Assembly: GCA_964501185.1 (NCBI GenBank) | Contig: CAZCRT010000029.1 | Location: 5,103 to 38,949, forward strand | Source of the DNA: BS150m-G50 sp964501185 [NCBI: uncultured Bacteroidia bacterium] | GTDB taxonomy: Bacteria > CAIWAD01 > BS150m-G50 | Length of the DNA stretch: 33,847 bases | Direction of reading: 5' to 3' | Shown here: positions 16,876 through 24,722 of the stretch, in pieces | Layout: each line of letters begins with the position of its first letter | Position numbering within the stretch: position 1 is the stretch's first letter | The notes under the pieces: model-generated | Databases searched by the model: none | What the model was told of the DNA's origin: nothing | What the model saw: the letters and a program-made list of their open reading frames with translations, nothing else | Translations under genes and position numbers: made by a program

Positions 16876-17341
16876 CTGAAATAGTACTAAACATAGCCGA
16901 TTGATCTGGCGATAGTAATAATACTGTGCGCTGCAGGCTGCTTCTGCAGGTACAACCGATACAGTAGAGCAATTGTCTAAATGATTTCTTGTCAATATCG
17001 GACTCTTAAAGTGAAATATTGTTTATTCACAGCTTGATTTCAGGAAAGATGGTAAGATTTACAGATGACTGCAATTCTTACGTCAACGTGGAGCACTGTA
17101 ATGCTCCCGAAGCGCTACAGCAGCCTCAACCGGGAGATTTGTGGTTGTGGATCAGCTGTTACAAATATGTACACTCTGCTCAGAAACTGAACTCGTGTAG
17201 TATGATACGATTACTGGTGAAAACATCAGAAAATCGCTTATCTTATTGAGGAACAGTCGGGTAGTTGCTTTCTGAGGCTGTACCTGAAACTGGCATGTGA
17301 ATTGCTTTACTAAAAGCAGATATTTTTGCGACTTTATTGGC

Positions 17342-17378
17342 TTGACTATGAACTGTATATCTGATTAGATTATACAGT
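17342..17378 (+). promoter_or_regulatory. Candidate promoter with perfect 8-bp inverted repeat
   Basis: TTGACT (17342-17347) resembles a -35 box. Five bases into the spacer starts ACTGTATA (17352-17359), exactly complementary to TATACAGT (17371-17378) across an 11-base centre. A weak -10 candidate (TAGATT, 17367-17372) lies 19 bases from the -35. The arms resemble the CTGTATCA/TGATACAG arms at 28168-28208 but are not identical. It could control the secreted-protein pair that starts at 17543. Confidence 0.35.
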
Positions 17379-17542
17379 AGTATTTCTGAGTTCTCTATTC
17401 GTTTCAACGTATAGGATATATTGTAAAAACTATTTTATGAGTTTGGCGTTTGTTGTGTTTTATTAATCCGGTGTTGTGTTTGAGAAACAGGTAGATCCTG
17501 TAAAAGTAGGTTTGTCCTACTGAGCCTAATCACGGAGGAAAA

Positions 17543-18307
17543 ATGTTGAAGAAATCTATCACACTATTGGCAGTAGTTGCTGTTGCTGGTGTTGCATTTG
17601 CCACAGAGTCCGCACCATCCAATACGGTTGGATTCGTTACAGTTAATGTTTCGGATGTAAACGGACAGAAAAATCACATCACGATTCAGCCGCGCGGTAC
17701 TGAAATCGGTGGCGATCCCACAGAGATCTGGGGAGCCCAGTTTATTGGTGGTCCCGGACCTGGTGTTTCCGATGTTCTGGAAGAGTACACCGCTGCTGGT
17801 GGCTGGAATATTCTGTTCCGTGCTCCTGATAATTCCTGGATGGGAACCATTACCGGTATTGATCACTACAAATCCTACCTTTTCGTGAATCGTCACGGTG
17901 CTGCAAATACCGTCAAGGTTTTTGCCGGTGATGTCATTCCTGAAGGTACTCTGGTAGACATGGGTATGATTAAAGATTCTTTCCGTACTTTTGTCGCTAA
18001 CCCACTGCCACTGTCACGCCCGGTTGCCGGTACACCCGCTGATGTCTACAATCTGATTGGCTCCGGCTTTACGATTGGACCTCCCGGTGTTGGAGACACG
18101 ATTGAGCATTTCACCGGTATTGGCTGGAACATTGCTTTTAATGTAGGCATCTGGCAGGGATCCATCGTTTCCATGGACCCGGGTATCGGCTACATTATTG
18201 CTGATAACAGTGCTAACGCTGACTGGAACTGGACCTTTACTGTAGGTACTGATGTTCTGGCCGCCGAGCAGAATAGCAAAACACGCACAATATCCTCTCA
18301 CAAATAA
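17543..18307 (+). CDS. Secreted protein with internal duplication, function unknown
   Basis: This 254-residue protein has a clear signal peptide (MLKKSITLLAVVAVAGVAFA, cleavage probably after residue 20). The mature part contains two copies of a ~100-residue Trp/Gly-rich module. Unit 1 has D-V-L-E-E-Y-T...GGWNILFR...W-M-G-T-I...SYLFVNRHG; unit 2 has D-T-I-E-H-F-T..GWNIAF...WQGSIVSMDPGIGYIIADN. Such modules occur in surface and exported proteins of several phyla but I know no function. There is one GGAGG ribosome site seven bases before the ATG. It lies 15 bases before the next secreted gene, so the two are almost certainly cotranscribed. The base composition is more T-rich than in neighbours. 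Confidence 0.75.
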   Translation: MLKKSITLLAVVAVAGVAFATESAPSNTVGFVTVNVSDVNGQKNHITIQPRGTEIGGDPTEIWGAQFIGGPGPGVSDVLEEYTAAGGWNILFRAPDNSWMGTITGIDHYKSYLFVNRHGAANTVKVFAGDVIPEGTLVDMGMIKDSFRTFVANPLPLSRPVAGTPADVYNLIGSGFTIGPPGVGDTIEHFTGIGWNIAFNVGIWQGSIVSMDPGIGYIIADNSANADWNWTFTVGTDVLAAEQNSKTRTISSHK

Positions 18308-18322
18308 CTCAAGGAGTGAATT

Positions 18323-18982
18323 ATGAAAAAGTTTTTAATTGTAGTTGCCGCTGGCGCGATGATGAACACCGCTGCACTGGCTAACCAGTTCACATTCACA
18401 GACTGGGATTTCCTTGGTCTCGATTGTTTCCCTGGAACCGCCCTGGGCATGGATTTTGAATTTGTAGCCGGTGATGGCATTGAAGTTCTCAATTTCTCCG
18501 TTTGGGATTGGGGACAGTATGACATCCTTTATGCTGGTGGTGGCGTTCTTACTGTCTTCATGGGTGACTGCGTAGAAAATATGGCTGGCGCCATGTTTGA
18601 ACTCGTGCTCCCGAATGTAGACTTTAACTTCTACTTCTCTTCTGTTGAAGTTGAAGTACTGGTATTCCCCACCACTTTCTGTGGCTGGTGTGATGAGCCT
18701 ACCAATGTTGATGTTCCTGAAGAGTTCGCTCTGGCTAACGCCTATCCGAACCCCTTCAACCCGGAGACAACAATTCAGTATAGCATTTCTGAGCCTTGCC
18801 ACGCGACACTGACCGTGTTCAACGTAGCTGGCCAGGAAGTTGCCACTCTGGTTGACGGTGAGATGGAAGTTGGTAACTTCAATGTTACCTTTAACGCTGC
18901 CGATCTGGCTTCTGGCGTTTACTTCTACAAACTGAATGCCGGTGACTTCTCCGCTATCAAGAAGATGACTCTGGTTAAATAA
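18323..18982 (+). CDS. Secreted protein with C-terminal type IX-like sorting domain
   Basis: This 219-residue protein starts with a signal peptide (about 1-20, ending TAALA). The middle part (21-130) is acidic and aromatic, with CGWC at about 121-124 and no recognised domain. The last ~80 residues form a Por-secretion/T9SS type A-like sorting domain: NAYPNPFNPETTIQYSI, LTVFNVAGQEVATL, FNAADLASGVYFYKL and a final MTLVK. In FCB bacteria this domain directs export across the outer membrane and surface attachment, although some lineages carry it without an obvious T9SS. An AAGGAG site precedes the ATG. It is probably the last gene of its transcript, because a terminator follows. Confidence 0.82.
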   Translation: MKKFLIVVAAGAMMNTAALANQFTFTDWDFLGLDCFPGTALGMDFEFVAGDGIEVLNFSVWDWGQYDILYAGGGVLTVFMGDCVENMAGAMFELVLPNVDFNFYFSSVEVEVLVFPTTFCGWCDEPTNVDVPEEFALANAYPNPFNPETTIQYSISEPCHATLTVFNVAGQEVATLVDGEMEVGNFNVTFNAADLASGVYFYKLNAGDFSAIKKMTLVK

Positions 18983-18998
18983 CATCCAGATCATTCGG

Positions 18999-19019
18999 CA
19001 GTTTCGTCTGACGAAACTG
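18999..19019. repeat. 21-bp near-perfect palindrome after the sorting-domain gene
   Basis: CAGTTTCGTC, one central T, then GACGAAACTG: ten complementary bases on each side. It lies 17 bases after the stop codon at 18982 and 14 bases before the intrinsic terminator stem. It could be a protein-binding site, an RNA 3'-end stabiliser, or an upstream hairpin of a two-part terminator. Confidence 0.7.
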
Positions 19020-19033
19020 TCAGGATTTATAAA

Positions 19034-19060
19034 GCCCGCCTGTTTAAGGCGGGTTTTTTT
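19034..19060 (+). terminator. Intrinsic terminator
   Basis: CCCGCC (about 19035-19040), a 7-base loop and GGCGGG (19048-19053) are followed by seven T residues. The stem is extended by A-T pairs. The position, about 50 bases after the stop codon at 18982, marks the end of the 17543-18982 transcript. Confidence 0.93.
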
Positions 19061-19267
19061 CTCCCCCGGCTGGCGTGATTATTGCAACAGGCTTACATCA
19101 GCAGGCGATACAAAGAGACTGGATTGCCTCTGAGTTTCAGGCATCTGTTTTCCATTTGTACTTGTATCGCAATCAGATAACAGGTAATTTGAAAGAGTCC
19201 GTGATTAATACTATTACAGGGGCTTCTCTTCAGACTTCGCGATATTTCTGTAATACCTATAAAAAAC

Positions 19268-19810
19268 ATGAGCATAACTATGACAATGAAAACACTGCTG
19301 CTGACAATCCTGATCGGTACAATCAGCACTTCTATTGCCTGCGCTGAAAGGACCACAGAACCACTTGTTGCGGGAATTCCTGATGGTTATTACTGGATTT
19401 CATCCCTCTGGTTAAACGATGTAGATGGTGATACACTTCGTCATAAGTATTACCAGGTTATTGTGGTCAATGGTGAGCCGGATCCGGTAACGGCAACCGC
19501 TGAATTGATCGATGACTGTCTGGATAGCCTCAGCGTGGCATCATATAATTCTCCCGAAATTCAGTATAACTATAATACTTATTCTCCAGGTATGATCGAC
19601 GTGCTGTTTACCGTCTGGCATCATGAGATAGACCCCACTGATACTAGTGTGCAGTATGGTGAAAAGGTGATGGTGCGGATTTTTAATGGTGATATTCCTG
19701 AACAGGCAACACATTATCTGGAGTCTGAGATCTGGGAGTGTACGCCAGGATTACATAAATGGTATTATGAAGAGGGCTTTTTCGGGGATTGGATCCCGAT
19801 AGAGAAATAG
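19268..19810 (+). CDS. Hypothetical exported protein
   Basis: This 180-residue protein has an N-terminal hydrophobic segment (MKTLLLTILIGTISTSIACA) typical of a signal peptide. The SIAC sequence is only a weak lipobox because Ser replaces the usual Leu/Val/Ile at -3. The mature part is acidic and rich in Tyr and Trp (YYWISSLWLNDVDGDTL near the start, WECTPGLHKWYYEEG at the end), with alternating strand-like spacing. I do not recognise a domain. Start codons at 19268, 19280 and 19286 are all possible; none has a strong ribosome site, and the one at 19286 gives the most typical signal peptide. It ends 59 bases before the glycosyltransferase start. Confidence 0.6.
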   Translation: MSITMTMKTLLLTILIGTISTSIACAERTTEPLVAGIPDGYYWISSLWLNDVDGDTLRHKYYQVIVVNGEPDPVTATAELIDDCLDSLSVASYNSPEIQYNYNTYSPGMIDVLFTVWHHEIDPTDTSVQYGEKVMVRIFNGDIPEQATHYLESEIWECTPGLHKWYYEEGFFGDWIPIEK

Positions 19811-19869
19811 TTTTCACTGCTAAACCGGCGCCTCTGGAAACCTGGCCCCGGTTACACCTGGTGAGGTAT

Positions 19870-21399
19870 ATGACCCGCTTGCTGATTGCGGTTACTGCCC
19901 GGGAGGGTGGTGCATCATTGAAAAGTACACTGAAACCGCTTCTGGCGGATTCAGAGTATGACCTGCGCATTGTGGTTGCCAACCTGGCAACTGACGATTC
20001 CTGCCGAGATTATTTCAACGATCCACGTGTCCTGTTACTGACCAGCGAGTATCGCAACCAGGCTCAGTTTTATCAGGATATGTTGCTGACTTTTGACTCC
20101 GAGATGGTAATATTACTACCGGAAGGTGTGTTGGCACAGCCGCTTCTGCTGGATACGCTGGTTGCAGAATTTCTGAGACAACCGCAGGCAGTAGCTTTTT
20201 ACTCCGACTACGAGCTGCTACTCGAAGATAAAGTCGAGCCTGTCTCCCCATTTCTCTTTCCGAGGGACATTACAGAGCGTTACGACCTGGGACCGATGAT
20301 TGCGTTTCGTACGAGTGCTCTCCACCAGGTTGGCGGTTTTGATCAATCCTGGAACAGCGCCCATCTCTATGATCTCCGATTGAAACTGATTGAGGCTGGC
20401 AGCTGGGAACGGATTGAACAGCCTCTCTATCGTGTGAAAGCCGGTGAAGAACAGGAGGCTGCACAGATCGGTGCCAGCCGGGTCTTTTCACCAGGAGTCG
20501 GTGCGCAGGGGGGGTTCAGCTACCTTTACTACACTGAAGCGGAGCAGATGGAGTTTGAACTGGCATTCAAAAACTTTCTGTATCGGCAGAATGCTCTGAT
20601 TCACGTGCGCCCGGTCCGGGTGGATCCGGTTGAAGATTACACCTGCACAGTTTCTGTCGTCATTCCTGTATTTAACCGTGTACGCTTTATAGGACAGGCA
20701 ATTGAATCGGTATTACAGGGGGGGTACACCGATTTTGAAATTATAGTTGTAGACAATGGCAGTAACGATGGCACTCCTGAACTCGTGGAGAAGATGGCCG
20801 GGCAGGATTCACGCATTCGCCTGCTTCATAACCCCTATAATATCATAGCGCTTTCACTCAACCTGGGGATCAAAGCTGCAGGTGGACGCTACATTGCACA
20901 GCTGGATTCGGATGATGAATACGCACCCGAAACACTGTCTGTATCTGTCGACTGGATGGAGATGCACCCGGACTGGGGACTCGGTATTTCATACTATGAC
21001 CTGATGGACGAGGATGGCAACCGGTTGGAGGAATTCGGGATTGTACGTCATCTCGAATATGATCCCAACAATCATCTGCGGGTTGACGGGGCCGGCGCCC
21101 TGCGTTTCTGGCACCGAAGCGTTCTGGAGGAAATGGGACTCTTTGACGAGGAAAGCTACGGTGATTTTGGTGAAGATTACGAGATGGTGGCAAAGGTAGG
21201 GGAGAAATACCGGGTGGGGCGGATACCGTTCGTACTGTATCATTACCGACGTCATCCTGACAATACCGATGTACTTCGCAGTGAACTGATGAAGATCAGC
21301 AATAAAACCCGAGCTCGCTGGGAGGCGATCAGCCGCCGTCAGCAGCAACATACCGATGCTCAGCTTTCGTTACCACATTCGAAACCGACGAGCCCTTAA
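19870..21399 (+). CDS. Double GT-A domain glycosyltransferase, GT2 family
   Basis: From the start chosen here the protein is 509 residues. The C-terminal half is a standard GT2 domain: VSVVIPVFNRVRFIGQAIES, IIVVDNGSNDGT and QLDSDDEYAP with the DxD-type metal-binding Asp residues. It is followed by GAGALRFWHRSVLEEMGLFDE and FGEDYEM. The N-terminal half (about 1-230) also looks like a GT-A fold (LIAVTAREGG, AFYSDYELL, IAFRTSALHQVGGFD), but its nucleotide-sugar motifs are degraded, so it may be non-catalytic. It transfers a sugar to an unknown acceptor, probably a surface glycan. The ATG at 19870 is chosen over an in-frame ATG at 19789, which overlaps the previous gene, because GGTGAGG lies just upstream and the GT fold begins there. 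Confidence 0.82.
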   Translation: MTRLLIAVTAREGGASLKSTLKPLLADSEYDLRIVVANLATDDSCRDYFNDPRVLLLTSEYRNQAQFYQDMLLTFDSEMVILLPEGVLAQPLLLDTLVAEFLRQPQAVAFYSDYELLLEDKVEPVSPFLFPRDITERYDLGPMIAFRTSALHQVGGFDQSWNSAHLYDLRLKLIEAGSWERIEQPLYRVKAGEEQEAAQIGASRVFSPGVGAQGGFSYLYYTEAEQMEFELAFKNFLYRQNALIHVRPVRVDPVEDYTCTVSVVIPVFNRVRFIGQAIESVLQGGYTDFEIIVVDNGSNDGTPELVEKMAGQDSRIRLLHNPYNIIALSLNLGIKAAGGRYIAQLDSDDEYAPETLSVSVDWMEMHPDWGLGISYYDLMDEDGNRLEEFGIVRHLEYDPNNHLRVDGAGALRFWHRSVLEEMGLFDEESYGDFGEDYEMVAKVGEKYRVGRIPFVLYHYRRHPDNTDVLRSELMKISNKTRARWEAISRRQQQHTDAQLSLPHSKPTSP

Positions 21400-21527
21400 C
21401 CGGAACAAAAAGGGCTGGTTCACGAGGCTCAGCTCTGTAACCGAGCATCGGTCATCACTGTTTCATATGTGAGGTCATTCATATCAGACAGTTATTCTTA
21501 GAAATGCTATAATTGATCGACTGCAAA
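21400..21527. other. Intergenic region before dacB; short match to the dispersed repeat
   Basis: No gene and no clear terminator are seen. GAGCATCGGT (about 21443-21452) matches the most conserved block of the dispersed repeats at 16671 and 33516, but the surrounding bases do not align well. An extended -10 promoter lies at its right end (21505-21513). Confidence 0.4.
21505..21513 (+). promoter_or_regulatory. Extended -10 promoter of dacB
   Basis: TG-C-TATAAT is a perfect extended -10 element. No good -35 is visible 16-19 bases upstream, as is common for extended -10 promoters. Transcription would begin near 21520, which lies after a possible TTG start at 21513 and so argues against that start. 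Confidence 0.5.
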
Positions 21528-22955
21528 GTGTACAAATCTACCATATCCTGGAAACGATATCTGATGCAGCTGAGCCTGTTGCTTTCGCTGCTCCTGACGC
21601 TTCAACTCGAGGCAGCAGCCCCCGGCAGGAAACTGGGACGTTTTCTTGAACGGGAGATACTCACAGAGCTACCGGCGGGTGCCCACCTGCAGTTGCTGGT
21701 GCGGGATGCTCAGAGTGGTGAAGTAGTTTTTTCCCGTCATGGTGATGATAACTGTATCCCGGCCAGTACGGTAAAGCTGCTTACTGCCGGTCTGGCCTTT
21801 AAAGTTCTGGGTGCTGATTTTCGTTTCAGAACACCTCTATATGCCGACATCACTTCCATCAGTAACGATACACTCTACGGTGATATTCACCTGGTTGCTG
21901 ATGGTGACCCTTCACTGACATCAGACGACCTTACCCGGCTTGTCACCGGACTCGCTCAACAGTTGCGTGGAACGGAAGGGGGGCAGCTTCAGCTCGATGG
22001 TGACCTGGTGCTGGAAACAGCAATCTTCGACACGCTTTACCGTGGCCCGGGCTGGATGTGGGATGATGGTGATTACTCCTGGGCGGCTGATGTTACGCCA
22101 TTGATTGTAAACCGGAATTGCGTCGGGCTGGAGTGCAGGAACAGTGAGTATGGAAAACGCATCTACTGGGTGCCAGCGCTCGAGTTGTATCCGGTAGAGT
22201 GGACTGATGGTTCCACTGTGAGACGGCGGGATGGCAATCGCTTTGAGATCGGTAATAATGTCTTCAGACAGGAACCTGTAACATTTGTGCGCAACCTGCA
22301 GCTACCACAGCTGGTTCATGGCCGGACGGTGCTGCAAATGCTGTCTGAGCAGGGGATAACTGTTGACGGTGAGGTCCGCATTGATAGCAGTAGTGACAGC
22401 AGTCAGACCGAATCCGGCTCTGTACACTATTCTGCTCCTCTTAGCGATCTGCTGCAGGAAATGCTGAAGGAAAGCAACAACCTCTACGCGGAAGCCCTGT
22501 TCAAACGCTGTGCAGCAGCCTCGACCGGTGAACCGGGCAAATGGTCCTCAGCTTCCCGTCTGCTGCAGAGCTGGATGGTTGACACTCTGGGGTTAGCTGA
22601 TAATGGACAGATTGTAGACGGTTCCGGAATGTCCCGTTATAATCTGATTTCACCCCACCTGTTGACTGACCTGCTTTTTCATTACCAGTGGGAGCCCTGG
22701 TTTGATGAGTTTAGAACCGCACTGCCGGTCATGGGGCAACAGGGGACAGTTGTCGACAGGGAGTTGAATCTCCCCGGCACAATCGCCAGGGTTAAAACCG
22801 GCAGTCTGCGCAATCACAAACTGATTACCGGTTACCTGGAACAGAATGGCAGAGCAAGTTGGATTTTCTTTATCAATATAGATGGTTATACTGAACGTCA
22901 CCGTGAAGTGGTCCTGCTGCAGGATCTAGTTATCAGTTTTCTTGCTGAGATGTAA
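21528..22955 (+). CDS. dacB: D-alanyl-D-alanine carboxypeptidase/endopeptidase, PBP4 type
   Basis: This ~475-residue serine peptidase (family S13) cuts the terminal D-Ala or peptide cross-links of peptidoglycan in the periplasm. The three penicillin-binding motifs are present: PASTVK (Ser about 80, Lys about 83), SNN in KESNNLYAEAL (about 323-333) and KTG in VKTGSLRNHK (about 429-438). The large insertion between the first two motifs is typical of PBP4. The start is uncertain. TTG 21513 precedes the likely transcription start; GTG 21528 gives a signal peptide with a basic n-region (KST, WKRYLMQLSLLL); ATG 21564 is also possible but lacks the basic residues. None has a strong ribosome site. 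The stop is directly followed by the next ATG. Confidence 0.92.
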   Translation: MYKSTISWKRYLMQLSLLLSLLLTLQLEAAAPGRKLGRFLEREILTELPAGAHLQLLVRDAQSGEVVFSRHGDDNCIPASTVKLLTAGLAFKVLGADFRFRTPLYADITSISNDTLYGDIHLVADGDPSLTSDDLTRLVTGLAQQLRGTEGGQLQLDGDLVLETAIFDTLYRGPGWMWDDGDYSWAADVTPLIVNRNCVGLECRNSEYGKRIYWVPALELYPVEWTDGSTVRRRDGNRFEIGNNVFRQEPVTFVRNLQLPQLVHGRTVLQMLSEQGITVDGEVRIDSSSDSSQTESGSVHYSAPLSDLLQEMLKESNNLYAEALFKRCAAASTGEPGKWSSASRLLQSWMVDTLGLADNGQIVDGSGMSRYNLISPHLLTDLLFHYQWEPWFDEFRTALPVMGQQGTVVDRELNLPGTIARVKTGSLRNHKLITGYLEQNGRASWIFFINIDGYTERHREVVLLQDLVISFLAEM

Positions 22956-24260
22956 ATGAGGTTACTGGTGTTGAACAGGTTGCTGGTTTCAATAATCATA
23001 CTGTCGTTACTGGCGGGGTGCAGCTACTTCAGGCCGCTGGAGAAGAAAACAACCGATACTCCTGACATTGGGGACATTTCAACCGGAATCCCGGCTACAC
23101 GAAATATCGCTTTCCAGCCGGCAATCGACATTTTTCTGGCGGAAAAGGCTGATCGCTACTGCGATTTGCGAATGGGACTGGTTACCAATCAGACCGGGGT
23201 GGATGCCGGTTTGAACAGCAATCGTCAACGGTTGCTGGCAGCAGGATTGATGCTGGAAATGCTCTTTGCGCCGGAGCATGGTATTGACGGTAGTATCGAG
23301 GCCGGTTTGAAGGTTGAGGACAGGCGTGATCAGTTGACCGGTCTGCCTGTGAAATCGCTCTATGGTATCCATACTGAAGCAGACGCTCTGGCCGGGCTGG
23401 ATGTTGTCATCTACGATATTCAGGATATCGGTATCAGGCCCTATACCTATATCTCCACCCTGCTGCGGGTGATGGAAGCATCCGCTGCTGCCGGGATCGA
23501 AGTTATCGTACTGGACCGTCCCAATCCTCTGGGTGGTATGCTGCTGGAAGGCTCCCCGCTTGAGGAGGAGTTTATCTCTTTCATCGGTATCGCGCCAATC
23601 CCCTATGTCTACGGGTTGACCGCAGGTGAGCTTGCCCACTATTTCAAAAGGGAAATGCAGATTGATTGTGAACTGACTGTCATACAGATGGCAGGTTGGC
23701 AACGGGGGCAGCTTTTCGGAGACCTGCCACTCACCTGGGTGCCGACCTCACCAAATCTACCACAATGGGAGACCGCTTATTATTGTGCGACGACAGGTGG
23801 TATCGGCGAACTGGGGCAGTTCAATCTGGGTGTTGGTACACCATTACCTTTTCAGGTGATTGGCGCTCCCTGGCTGAATCCCTACAGGTTGATAGGCTTT
23901 CTGGAAGAAGCCCGGCTCCCCGGTGTGCGCTTTCTACCTCACTTTTACCGTCCGACCTGGGGCAAGTTTGCCGAAGAGTTGATTCCGGGGATTCTGATCA
24001 GGATCACAGATTTCAGAGTCTATCAGCCATTCCTGACACAATTGCATCTGCTCTATTTCCTGTATCAGATGTATCCGGAGCATAATCTGTTTCGGACAGC
24101 CGTTGCCAGTAAAGTAAAAATGTTTGACAAGGCTATGGGTAGTGACAATGTGCGGCTGGCACTTGAAGCTGGCGCCACCCCCGGTATGATTCTACGAGAT
24201 ACCAGGGAGGATCTGCAGCAGTTTCGCCTTGTCCGCGAGAAGTATTTAATATATCCCTGA
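22956..24260 (+). CDS. NamZ-like exo-N-acetylmuramidase lipoprotein (DUF1343)
   Basis: This 434-residue protein has a lipoprotein signal with lipobox LLAGC (Cys about 22). The DUF1343 body has LVTNQTGVD (about 76-84), LFAPEHGIDG (about 107-116), IYDIQDIGIRPYTYISTL (about 152-169), VLDRPNPLGG (about 184-193) and GELGQFNLGVGTPLPF. The founding characterised member, Bacillus NamZ (GH171), removes terminal non-reducing N-acetylmuramic acid from peptidoglycan fragments. The start codon immediately follows the dacB stop, so the two are translationally coupled, which fits a joint role in peptidoglycan turnover. Lipid anchoring puts it at the outer or inner membrane facing the periplasm. Family assignment is firm; activity in this lineage is inference. 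Confidence 0.87.
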   Translation: MRLLVLNRLLVSIIILSLLAGCSYFRPLEKKTTDTPDIGDISTGIPATRNIAFQPAIDIFLAEKADRYCDLRMGLVTNQTGVDAGLNSNRQRLLAAGLMLEMLFAPEHGIDGSIEAGLKVEDRRDQLTGLPVKSLYGIHTEADALAGLDVVIYDIQDIGIRPYTYISTLLRVMEASAAAGIEVIVLDRPNPLGGMLLEGSPLEEEFISFIGIAPIPYVYGLTAGELAHYFKREMQIDCELTVIQMAGWQRGQLFGDLPLTWVPTSPNLPQWETAYYCATTGGIGELGQFNLGVGTPLPFQVIGAPWLNPYRLIGFLEEARLPGVRFLPHFYRPTWGKFAEELIPGILIRITDFRVYQPFLTQLHLLYFLYQMYPEHNLFRTAVASKVKMFDKAMGSDNVRLALEAGATPGMILRDTREDLQQFRLVREKYLIYP

Positions 24261-24273
24261 AACGAGGTGTGAT

Positions 24274-24624
24274 ATGAAAAAGGATAGCAGTTGGAACAGT
24301 CTGAAACAGAGTATCATGGATGGTATTCAATCATCAGTCGAACAGGCGGAGAAGCTGTCTCGCCTGGGCAAGCTTAAGCTGGATCTGGTGAACCTGCGGC
24401 AGGGGCTGGAGAGAGTGCTGCTGAAACTGGGGACGCGTACATACGAACTGCTCTCAGAAGAGAAGCCGGGTCAGCTGGAAAAGGATGAAGAGATTGTGGA
24501 GTATCGCGCACAGGCTGATGAAATCTATGGACAGATCGCCACCCTGCAGTCTGAACGGGATGAGATGAAGAAGAACCCGGAAAGCGCCGTAGAGGGTAGC
24601 GAAGATGACCATGAATTTGTATAG
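24274..24624 (+). CDS. Small coiled-coil protein, unknown function
   Basis: This 116-residue, highly charged protein is mostly alpha-helical, with heptad-like stretches at about 15-62 (QSSVEQAEKLSRLGKLKLDL onward) and 68-98. The C-terminus is acidic. No signal peptide, cysteine or known domain is visible. It begins 13 bases after the NamZ-like gene with GAGGTG as ribosome site, so it is probably the last gene of the dacB operon. A hairpin between convergent transcripts lies 61 bases after its stop. Confidence 0.75.
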   Translation: MKKDSSWNSLKQSIMDGIQSSVEQAEKLSRLGKLKLDLVNLRQGLERVLLKLGTRTYELLSEEKPGQLEKDEEIVEYRAQADEIYGQIATLQSERDEMKKNPESAVEGSEDDHEFV

Positions 24625-24684
24625 AAGCTGAGAAACGCCTGTGCGTGGTGAAGATCTCTACAACTCAACCGCATATTATCGATT

Positions 24685-24710
24685 ATTCCGGGGGGATCTC
24701 CCCCCGGAAT
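24685..24710. terminator. 11-bp perfect hairpin between convergent operons
   Basis: ATTCCGGGGGG (24685-24695), loop ATCT, CCCCCCGGAAT (24700-24710). It lies between two converging transcripts (ends at 24624 and 24723). There is no T-run on either side, so if it stops transcription it does so without the usual tract; it may also shield mRNA 3' ends. Confidence 0.7.
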
Positions 24711-24722
24711 ATGCTACAGAAC

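Larger units (their letters stand above)
16657..17542. other. 886-bp intergenic region with a dispersed repeat and a palindromic operator-like site
   Basis: There is no convincing gene. The left third is the dispersed structured repeat (16671-16875). The middle is AT-rich with no recognisable feature apart from two CTGCAG sites 11 bases apart (16932-16949). The right third contains a TTGACT hexamer and a 27-bp inverted repeat (17342-17378), and a T-rich leader follows. Two short hairpins, CAGG-N5-CCTG and AGTAGG-N5-CCTACT, lie about 20-60 bases before the next start codon, which has a strong GGAGG ribosome site. Confidence 0.6.

Noticed and set aside
17019-17249. 76-codon open frame in the long intergenic region
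   Set aside because: No ribosome site, no signal or domain, and atypical composition; most likely a chance frame in AT-rich DNA.
19313-19345. Lipobox in the hypothetical protein at 19268
   Set aside because: SIAC has Ser at -3 in place of Leu/Val/Ile; a plain signal peptidase I site is equally likely.
21443-21452. Third copy of the dispersed repeat (GAGCATCGGT)
   Set aside because: Only about ten bases match; the other blocks and the pairing CCGATGC arm are missing.
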